Program-made: the position numbers and the translations under genes
Assembly: GCA_937872125.1 (NCBI GenBank)
Contig: CALMNY010000047.1
Span: 1-6,687, forward strand
Length of the DNA stretch: 6,687 bases
DNA from: an uncultured Candidatus Competibacteraceae bacterium
GTDB taxonomy: Bacteria > Pseudomonadota > Gammaproteobacteria > Competibacterales > Competibacteraceae
Direction of reading: 5' to 3'
Notes under the pieces: model-generated
Told to the model about the DNA's origin: nothing
The model's input: the letters and a program-made list of their open reading frames with translations, nothing else
Database searches by the model: none
In this document: piece after piece, positions 1-5,740 of the stretch
Layout of the letters: every line of letters starts with the position of its first letter
Position numbering within the stretch: the first letter of the stretch is position 1

Positions 1-781
1 CCTGGAGCAGGCCCTGCTGACCGAGTGCCGCCTGTACGGCCGGCAAGTCGTTCTGGGTCAGCGGAATCCGCAGCGACAGGGCAGCGTTGGCCTGATGGCG
101 CAGATCGTTCAGATAGACGACCGCATCGTCCTCGCGCTGGACCAGGAGCGTCTCGGCGCTGCGGCTGGGCATGGGCCAGGACTGGATCAGGGGATACAAA
201 TAGGCCGCCGCGTCGTTCCGCAACACCAGCGCGGCCAGCGGACGTCCCTCGGCATCAGGCGCGGGCGCGACCACGTCCAGATAGATACGACCGCTGGGAG
301 CGCGATGGAAGTCGGCGAACGCCGCGCTACCCTTGGCAAGGGCCGCCGCGATGGCTTGTCGGGTGGTGGAATCAACCGGCTCAGGGTTGTCGTTGGCGGC
401 CAGCAGGAGGTTCCCGTCCGGATCAAGCAGCAGCACGTCCGCATAGCCATGCGCTTCCTGTTCGATCTGCAATCGCCGCCGCCAGTCAGCCTTCAGCTTG
501 GGATCTTCAGGGGTCTTGCGCCACTCCGCCAGCGCCTGTCGAAAGAACGGACTCGCTTCGGACCGGTGGGCGTCGGCCAGACGCTCCTGCCGCCATGCGC
601 CAATCTGACTGGCTTTCAGTTCGCCGATGGCGGCGATGTCCTGGTACTTGTCCTGGAGGATGCGTTCCGCTTCGCCGCGATAATACTTGTAGCCCCCGAC
701 CAGCAGCGCCAGGGTGATTAGGACGAAGACCACCGTTACGATTCGGCGGTAGGAGCCAGCGTGCGAAGCGCCATCAATCAT
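1..781 (-). CDS. N-terminal sensor region of a membrane-bound signalling protein (probable PAS sensor histidine kinase or GGDEF protein), partial
   Basis: The frame is open from ATG at 781 to the left edge (260 codons), so the C-terminus and any output domain are missing. Residues about 14-34 form one hydrophobic membrane helix (IVTVVFVLITLALLVGGYKY). The rest looks extracytoplasmic. It contains the conserved opening ELKASQIGAWRQERLADA (54-71), a Cache/PAS-like GYADVLLLDPDGNLLL stretch (112-127) and the distinctive SWPMPSRSAETLLV block (201-214), followed by VYLNDLRH (222-229). From memory, these blocks are typical of the N-terminal sensor of gammaproteobacterial multi-PAS histidine kinases or diguanylate cyclases; which output follows cannot be seen. 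The start is the first ATG after an in-frame TAG about 60 bases upstream, and its Shine-Dalgarno is poor (GGGG, 13 bases away). The gene has its own upstream intergenic region, so it is probably not part of the SPFH operon. Confidence 0.82.
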   Translation of the reverse strand, partial: MIDGASHAGSYRRIVTVVFVLITLALLVGGYKYYRGEAERILQDKYQDIAAIGELKASQIGAWRQERLADAHRSEASPFFRQALAEWRKTPEDPKLKADWRRRLQIEQEAHGYADVLLLDPDGNLLLAANDNPEPVDSTTRQAIAAALAKGSAAFADFHRAPSGRIYLDVVAPAPDAEGRPLAALVLRNDAAAYLYPLIQSWPMPSRSAETLLVQREDDAVVYLNDLRHQANAALSLRIPLTQNDLPAVQAALGQQGLLQ

Positions 782-894
782 GCGGTTTTCAATTCCCCAG
801 CTATGGCTGAGCCGCGCCAGAAAGCGGCCGCTCTACGGTTCAGATAGGATCGCTCTATTTCGAGTTCCCTCCCATCCATTGATTGCCTACAAGT

Positions 895-922
895 TTAGTA
901 GGAAATATCCTGCTGACACCAA
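895..922 (-). promoter_or_regulatory. Candidate sigma70-like promoter for the sensor gene
   Basis: Read on the minus strand, TTGGTG (917-922) and TACTAA (895-900) are separated by 16 bases in the AT-richer part of the intergenic region, about 115 bases upstream of the sensor ATG. Both hexamers are imperfect and the spacer is one base short of ideal. The call is a pattern match supported only by position. Confidence 0.2.
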
Positions 923-960
923 GCCCATTATTCATCCCAATTCTCAGTAGATTTTACTGG

Positions 961-998
961 GTAAGATGGATCAGCGCAGCGCAATCCATCCTGATGGA
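961..998. repeat. REP-like intergenic palindrome
   Basis: GATGGAT (965-971) pairs perfectly with ATCCATC (984-990) around a 12-base loop containing AGCGCAGCG. The right arm can instead pair with what follows it: TCCATC (985-990), CT, GATGGA (993-998), giving two competing hairpins. The layout GATGGRT-AGCGCAGCG-AYCCATC matches, from memory, a palindrome scattered between genes in many gamma- and betaproteobacterial genomes. It lies 18 bases past the flavoprotein stop. No T-run follows on either side, so it is not a standard terminator, though it could protect the mRNA 3' end. Confidence 0.6.
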
Positions 999-1015
999 AG
1001 AGTCCTGAAAAAGCA

Positions 1016-2668
1016 CTATGCCTGGATGGAAGATGTAAACGGGATCGTCAGCGATTGCAGCGCCCGTTCCGCTGCCCGCACGCCGCGATAATTGGCTTCC
1101 TCGAACACGGAATAGCCGCTTAGATCGGCATGGGCGAACAGCACCCGGTCTTGACCCTGGAGCAACTGCTGGCGGGCTTCGCCCCAGACGAAACCGGGAC
1201 GCGGTCGGACCATGGCGTGCCCCCAGCGAACCAGGTCCAGGCGGGTGACCTGTTCCCGAATGTCGGGATGCGGCCGGGACAGATCGTGCAAAATCGTTTC
1301 CGCCCACACCGCCCACGGCGTTGTCAGCAAGCGTTGCCGTTCCTGTTGCGGCGGCCCACTGCTGAGGGCATGGTACCAGGTGAACACGGTCTGATCCTGG
1401 TGCGCCGCCAAATGTTGATGCGTGGCGACCACATAACCCAGCGCATCGCTATCATACAGCACGTTATCCCAGGAGAGCGGCGCACCCCGGCGCTCCTCGG
1501 GAAAGCCGCGCAGGCTGAGATTGGCTACCAGCCAGGGCGCGTACTCGAATGCGCCAATCGCCGCGCTCCGTTCGGGCGACAGTTCCCGAAACACTTTGCG
1601 AGCCTGAAACACCGGGGCGGCCCAGATCACGATGCGCGCCAGCCGCCGCACCGAGCGGTTCTCATCCGCGTGCCAGGCATCCACCAGCACCGCCCGATCA
1701 AGTTCCGACAGCCGCCAAACCAGGGCGTTGGTGATCAGATGCGGCGCCAGCCGTTCCCGCAGCTTGTTCACCAGCCAGCCGTTGCCTTCCGGCCAGGTCA
1801 GCACATCATCGCTGCCCGCATCGCGGGCCAAGGCGTCGCGGCTGGCGAAATAGTGAATGCCCATCCACGCCGAGGTTTCATCCGAGCGGCAGCCGTCGTC
1901 ATCGCGGCAGGCGTAGTTGACGTACCAGTGCAATGGCTCCGAATCCAGCCCATGTTGCAGCAGGAAATCACGCATGGATAAGCGATCCAGCGCCAGCAGG
2001 TCGGGATCGCGGGCGCTGAAATCGCCGGGAATGGCGAACGCCTTGCGCCCATCCGCGCCGCGCCGGCGCTGAAAAGTCTCCATCAGGTCATGAAAGCGGC
2101 GGTACTGGTCCAAATCCCGTGGCCGAACGCCGACCTGGGGCCACAGACCATCATGCCAGACTCCATGCGCGTACAGCCGTTCCTGGGGTGCGAAGTTGAT
2201 GGCGCGCTCGTCGTAAACCGGCTCGATTGCGTAAGGATCGCCGCGCAGTATGCCGAAGTCGGCCAGCAACTCGCGCACCGCGCGGGATTCCTGCGTGGGG
2301 AAAGGCAGATAGTGCGCGCCCCAGGGATAAGCGGTAATGGCGTTTGCGCCGCTGCGGGCGTTACCGCCGACTTCCGGCTCCAGTTCCAGCAGCACGAAGT
2401 CGGTAAAGCCGGCTTGCTGCAACTTCCAGCCAGCGGACAAACCGGCAATGCCGCCGCCGACGATGACCACCGGGGTTTTCAGCGTCTCGGTCGCTTCGGG
2501 CAAGTCCATGGCCCACAGCCGGTGGCCGACGGCATCGGACGGGCCGAGGATATCGCCGGCGGGCAGCGGCGGCGTTTGGGGCGAACGCCGTTGTCGCCAG
2601 GCATAAGCGCCGCCGGCCGTGGCGGTGGCGGCAACCCCGAGCGAGCGCAGAAATTGGCGGCGGTTCAT
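1016..2668 (-). CDS. Tat-exported FAD-dependent oxidoreductase, flavin amine-oxidase-like
   Basis: This 550-residue protein begins with a twin-arginine signal (RRQFLRSLG, residues 3-11), a small Ala/Gly-rich hydrophobic stretch (12-23) and a possible AYA cleavage site near 23, suggesting folded export with bound FAD. The Rossmann FAD motif VVIVGGGIAGLSAG spans 67-80, with acidic E95 ending the second strand and EVGGNARSG at 99-107. The C-terminal segment about 507-536 (VLFAHADLSGYS... RGVRAAERAL) resembles the flavin-contacting end of monoamine oxidase-type enzymes. Family marks include YPWGAHYLPFP (114-124) and YACRDDDGCRSDETSAW (252-268). The substrate is unknown; amine or polyamine oxidation is only an inference from fold, and other desaturase or oxidase roles are possible. 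ATG 2668 is the only sensible start: the in-frame codon 12 positions upstream is the TGA of the preceding gene. Its GGGAGG lies 15 bases away, so initiation may be weak or coupled. Confidence 0.88.
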   Translation of the reverse strand: MNRRQFLRSLGVAATATAGGAYAWRQRRSPQTPPLPAGDILGPSDAVGHRLWAMDLPEATETLKTPVVIVGGGIAGLSAGWKLQQAGFTDFVLLELEPEVGGNARSGANAITAYPWGAHYLPFPTQESRAVRELLADFGILRGDPYAIEPVYDERAINFAPQERLYAHGVWHDGLWPQVGVRPRDLDQYRRFHDLMETFQRRRGADGRKAFAIPGDFSARDPDLLALDRLSMRDFLLQHGLDSEPLHWYVNYACRDDDGCRSDETSAWMGIHYFASRDALARDAGSDDVLTWPEGNGWLVNKLRERLAPHLITNALVWRLSELDRAVLVDAWHADENRSVRRLARIVIWAAPVFQARKVFRELSPERSAAIGAFEYAPWLVANLSLRGFPEERRGAPLSWDNVLYDSDALGYVVATHQHLAAHQDQTVFTWYHALSSGPPQQERQRLLTTPWAVWAETILHDLSRPHPDIREQVTRLDLVRWGHAMVRPRPGFVWGEARQQLLQGQDRVLFAHADLSGYSVFEEANYRGVRAAERALQSLTIPFTSSIQA

Positions 2669-2701
2669 TGAGACGACAGAGCGCCTCCCGCTAATCTGCG
2701 T

Positions 2702-3928
2702 TCAGGCATTGATTGCCTTGGAATGCGCGATTTTGAATAGCGGCTCCGGGGCGGAAAAACCGTAGTGTATCCGCGCGCCCGGCGTGGGCAGGTGCTGCTG
2801 GACCGCCGCATAGCGTTGCCACAGCGCGAACCCGCCGCCGGCCAGCAGCGCCGCCAGCAGGATGGCCAGGGCGATCTTCCACGGGCTGTAGGGCCGTTCG
2901 CCCTGCACCTCGCCAGTACGGCCGTTGACCACGAACCGATAAATCTTGTCGCGGAAGCGGAACGCCGACATCCACACCGGCAGCAGGATATGCTTGAAAG
3001 AGACATCACCGTAGCGGGTATCGGCTGCGTGAATGCGCTGATGGTCGCCGCCGATGTCGCGCTCAATGTCGCGGCGGATGATAGGCGCCATGAGTTCCCG
3101 GGCGCGCTCGAAGCCTTGCTCCAGATTGATCTGATACATCTCGCTGCGAAAGCCGCTCAAGTACTCTTCCTGATACGGCGTCAGATGCGCCAGATCCCAG
3201 GGTTCCAGCCGCTCGGTCACATCCCGTGGCAACGAGCCGCTGGCCAGCACCAGCACGTCGTCGAAAAAGCGCGCGACCGTGCCCGCCGTCGGGGTCCAGC
3301 GGGTCCGGGTCACCAGGCGGGTGCGTTCCACCTCTTTGCCGTCTTCGATGGCGCGGTAGGTCTCCTGAACCTGGTAATCATCACCCCGTTCCCCCTCGTA
3401 GGTCGTGGTGGTTTCGGCGTCGTAAGTCCAGTAGGGCACGTACAGACCGGCCAGCGTGGCGTCATTGCGGGCATAATCCTTCAGCCCGCTGGGCGCGAAC
3501 CACCGTTTGCCGAGCCAGGTTCGGAACGCCGCGCGGGCCTGATCGCGGGTGATTTTGAAGGGCAGCAGAGCCTGAACCTGCAACTGGCGATGCTGTTCGG
3601 TTTTCGCTACCGCCGGCGCGCCGCAGAACGGGCACAGCCCAGCATGGGTGCTGGTGTCGAAGCTGAACGACGCGCCGCAGGAATCGCAGTGGATGACCAG
3701 ATTGTCGCTGACCGGCGCCGTGCTGGCCAGTTCGCGCAGCGCGCGCCGGAAATCCTGTTCCAGGATCGGCCCGTTGGCGGCAACGATGGAATTCTCGTGG
3801 CCGCAGTGGGTACAGCGCAAGGTGTCCACCCCAGGCGCGTAGGCGAGTGAAGCACCGCATTGCGCGCATGGGAAACGACGGGGTTCCGGATTGCCAGTGG
3901 GAGAAGAGAATCCGGGTTCTGGTTGCAT
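2702..3928 (-). CDS. Membrane-anchored double zinc-ribbon protein (TFIIB-type zinc ribbon family)
   Basis: Two zinc ribbons of identical spacing, C-x2-C-x14-C-x2-C, are visible: C21/C24/C39/C42 and C81/C84/C99/C102. A central region (about 108-345) follows, with the aromatic segment AGLYVPYWTYDAETTTTYEG and an ILLPVWMSAFRF strand. A single membrane helix lies at about 350-370 (WKIALAILLAALLAGGGFALW), with a short tail after it. The ribbons are presumably cytoplasmic. Proteins of this type are often mislabelled primosomal protein N' or helicase-like because of the ribbons, but no helicase motifs exist here. Bacillus YdjG, encoded with the SPFH protein YdjI, is a comparable pairing, so a role as partner or adaptor of the upstream SPFH proteins is inferred. 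Enzymatic activity is not evident. Start ATG 3928 has GGAG eight bases upstream. It lies 69 bases after the SPFH gene and 33 bases before the flavoprotein gene. Confidence 0.85.
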   Translation of the reverse strand: MQPEPGFSSPTGNPEPRRFPCAQCGASLAYAPGVDTLRCTHCGHENSIVAANGPILEQDFRRALRELASTAPVSDNLVIHCDSCGASFSFDTSTHAGLCPFCGAPAVAKTEQHRQLQVQALLPFKITRDQARAAFRTWLGKRWFAPSGLKDYARNDATLAGLYVPYWTYDAETTTTYEGERGDDYQVQETYRAIEDGKEVERTRLVTRTRWTPTAGTVARFFDDVLVLASGSLPRDVTERLEPWDLAHLTPYQEEYLSGFRSEMYQINLEQGFERARELMAPIIRRDIERDIGGDHQRIHAADTRYGDVSFKHILLPVWMSAFRFRDKIYRFVVNGRTGEVQGERPYSPWKIALAILLAALLAGGGFALWQRYAAVQQHLPTPGARIHYGFSAPEPLFKIAHSKAINA

Positions 3929-3997
3929 GGTCGGCGCTCCAAGACGATTTTTCGGGGAGTCTAGCAGGTTTGACGCTGAGTTCCCCGGTACTGGCGT

Positions 3998-5740
3998 TTA
4001 CCGCTTCCGGTCCAGCACCGCCGCGCCGCCCAGTTCGCCCAGGGTCGCTTTTTCCAGATCCGTCCACAGCGTGCCAGGGCCGGCGTGCATAATATTGACC
4101 CGCACATCCTTGTTCAGATTGTTGGCGAATTCCCATAGGGTGAACGCCGCTGGATCGCCGAACGCCGCTGCCTTGAGTTCAAAGCCCTTCGCTTTCTCGC
4201 CCTCCACCCAGGCTACCGTACTGGCCTGCGCCTGACCCAGTTTGCGCGTCTTGTCGGCCCGAACCAGCGCGGTCTGCTGATCTATTTCCGCTGTCTGCCG
4301 CACGGCTTCCGCTCGAAGCTGGGCCACCTGTTTTTCCTGATCGGCCAGAATTTCCGCCTTCAGTTTCTCGGTTTCCTGAGCCACCTGCTGGCGGCGCTGC
4401 TCGACCAGCCCCAACTCGGTATTGAGTTCCGCCTGTTTGCGGGCGGTGTTCTGCTTCTCCTTGTTGGTCAAATCCTGCTCGACGGCGATGCTCGACTGCT
4501 GGATCGGGTCGAGAATCTGTTCGGGCACGTTAACGTGGCGGATCAGGGCGTCGTGGATGACGATGCGCTTCTCTTCGATAGTCTTGGCCAGCGCCTCGGT
4601 CAGATCGTTCTGAAACTTCTCCCGCCCCTCGCCGACGATGAAATCCTTGGCCCGGTATGCCGATCCCTTCAACCGCGATACCGACAGAATCTGCGGCATG
4701 ATGATCTTGTCCACCACCGCCGGCAGATCGCCGTAGCTCTGGTAAATCCAGGCGATGTGCTCCGGCAGGAACTCGAACTCGACCGTCATGTCCAGACTGA
4801 TTTCAAAGCCATCGCGGGAGGGAAACTCGACAAACTGGTTCAGGCTCAACACGTTGCTGGCGTCCGCCGGCACCATCGGTTTCGGCGCGACCGGTGCGGC
4901 GGGCGCAGTGGGCGCAGCCTTTTTGGCTTGCGGAGCGCTCCGCAACATCCCGCTTTCCGTCCGGGCTTTATCGGCGGCAGCCGGTTCCTGCGCCCGCTGC
5001 TGGGCCAGATAATCCATCCGCTTTTCCATCTGCTCCGCCAGCGCCCGCTTTTGCAGGTTCTCCATCGCTACGTTCTGCGACGCCATTTGCCCCTTGGTGA
5101 TCACCTCGCCACCGGTCTTGCCAAGCAGCGAAACCTGATTGACCCCGATTTCCAGCAAATCCACTTGCAGCTCCTTGGGATTCACGTAGTACAACCCCGG
5201 CTGCAAAATATCCCGCCGCACCCCCTTTTCGCCCGGACCGGCGAAGGCGCCGGGGGTGGTCTGCTGGCCGGACAGGCTGGTCACCACGCCGACATAACCG
5301 ACCGGAATGCTGATGGCATCCACGATATCAATCTGGTAGCCGTAGGGATTCAGGCGATACTTGCCCGGCCCCAGCACCCCGCGCCAGATGCCTTTCTGGC
5401 CCGGCTCCGCCAGGAACTCGCCGGGCGGCAATTCAGCGCCGACCTTGGAGGTGACCACACCCACCTTGCCGGGCGGAATGGCGACGACCGGCATGATCCG
5501 GTGCTCGTATAACCAGGGATTGAGGAAATGCCGGCCCTCGCCGAGCACCTGTTCCTGAATGCCGCGCTGCCCCGGTTTGGCCAGAATTTGCCCCGGCGGC
5601 AAGGCGTCGCCGCTTTTGGCGGTGATGACCGCCATTTGGCCGGGCGCGACGTAGAACCGGCAGAAACCCCATTGCCAGATCAGCCAGCTTCCCGCCAGCA
5701 CGGCGATCAGGCCGCCTGCAATTCCGACGATCCGACTCAT
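3998..5740 (-). CDS. SPFH/Band 7 domain protein with three N-terminal vault-like repeats
   Basis: The 580-residue product starts with a membrane helix (about 4-25). Three tandem repeats with an exact 57-residue period follow: PGQMAVIT at 33, PGKVGVVT at 90 and VGYVGVVT at 147, each with (L)PPG, PGxKGI and LxPGxYxLNP landmarks. Residues 199-297 are a spacer: a charged, probably helical part, then an Ala/Pro-rich linker at 269-292. The SPFH body begins near 298 (FVEFPSRDGFEISLDMTVEF at 303-322), continues through FIVGEGREKFQ (367-377) and passes into a long Gln/Glu/Lys-rich coiled coil at about 420-510. It ends in a short C-terminal region (WEFANNLNKDVRVNIM, 536-551). SPFH proteins form membrane-attached ring or cage oligomers; a scaffold role is expected, but its cargo is unknown. 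The start overlaps the upstream stop (ATGA) and has AAGGAGG seven bases away, indicating translational coupling. Confidence 0.93.
   Translation of the reverse strand: MSRIVGIAGGLIAVLAGSWLIWQWGFCRFYVAPGQMAVITAKSGDALPPGQILAKPGQRGIQEQVLGEGRHFLNPWLYEHRIMPVVAIPPGKVGVVTSKVGAELPPGEFLAEPGQKGIWRGVLGPGKYRLNPYGYQIDIVDAISIPVGYVGVVTSLSGQQTTPGAFAGPGEKGVRRDILQPGLYYVNPKELQVDLLEIGVNQVSLLGKTGGEVITKGQMASQNVAMENLQKRALAEQMEKRMDYLAQQRAQEPAAADKARTESGMLRSAPQAKKAAPTAPAAPVAPKPMVPADASNVLSLNQFVEFPSRDGFEISLDMTVEFEFLPEHIAWIYQSYGDLPAVVDKIIMPQILSVSRLKGSAYRAKDFIVGEGREKFQNDLTEALAKTIEEKRIVIHDALIRHVNVPEQILDPIQQSSIAVEQDLTNKEKQNTARKQAELNTELGLVEQRRQQVAQETEKLKAEILADQEKQVAQLRAEAVRQTAEIDQQTALVRADKTRKLGQAQASTVAWVEGEKAKGFELKAAAFGDPAAFTLWEFANNLNKDVRVNIMHAGPGTLWTDLEKATLGELGGAAVLDRKR
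5135..5644 (-). repeat. Three 57-residue tandem repeats within the SPFH protein
   Basis: The repeats cover residues 33-89, 90-146 and 147 to about 202. Landmarks recur at fixed offsets: LPPG at 47 and 104 (TTPG at 161), PGQRGI/PGQKGI/PGEKGV at 56, 113 and 169, and FLNP/RLNP/YVNP at 72, 129 and 185. The third copy is one residue shorter and most degenerate. DNA identity between copies is clearly lower than protein similarity, so the duplication is old. The spacing of Pro-Gly turns resembles shell repeats of major vault protein, which is a structural analogy and not proven homology. Confidence 0.85.

Larger units (their letters stand above)
782..1015. other. Intergenic region between flavoprotein and sensor genes
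   Basis: This 234-base non-coding stretch is visibly more AT-rich than its surroundings at about 840-960. It holds a REP-like palindrome close to the end of the flavoprotein gene, a small inverted repeat (CAGTA at 945-949 with TACTG at 955-959) and a weak candidate promoter for the sensor gene. I see no convincing small ORF and no hairpin followed by a T-run, so transcription termination after the flavoprotein gene is not explained by a classic intrinsic terminator. Confidence 0.7.

Noticed and set aside
25..721. Two long plus-strand open frames
   Set aside because: Their translations are Arg/Pro/Gly-rich with no family signature, and the opposite strand encodes a recognisable sensor; they are shadows of GC-rich codon use.
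965..990. Intrinsic terminator for the flavoprotein gene
   Set aside because: The hairpin is real, but no T-run follows on the minus strand (the next bases are TTACCCAG), so a rho-independent terminator is not supported.
1130..1981. 283-codon plus-strand open frame
   Set aside because: It lies antisense to the flavoprotein gene, whose FAD motifs and length are clear, and its product shows no domain.
2666..2704. Stop-codon readthrough fusing the zinc-ribbon and flavoprotein frames
   Set aside because: The two genes share a frame separated by TGA and 11 codons, but each has a complete, sensible product and the flavoprotein needs a free N-terminal Tat signal; the shared phase is probably chance.
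2765..3850. 361-codon plus-strand open frame
   Set aside because: It is antisense to the zinc-ribbon gene and shows no motifs; its length is explained by high GC.
4535..5512. 325-codon plus-strand open frame, His/Arg/Gln-rich
   Set aside because: It is a mirror of the SPFH gene; the composition reflects complement codons and no start signal or family is evident.
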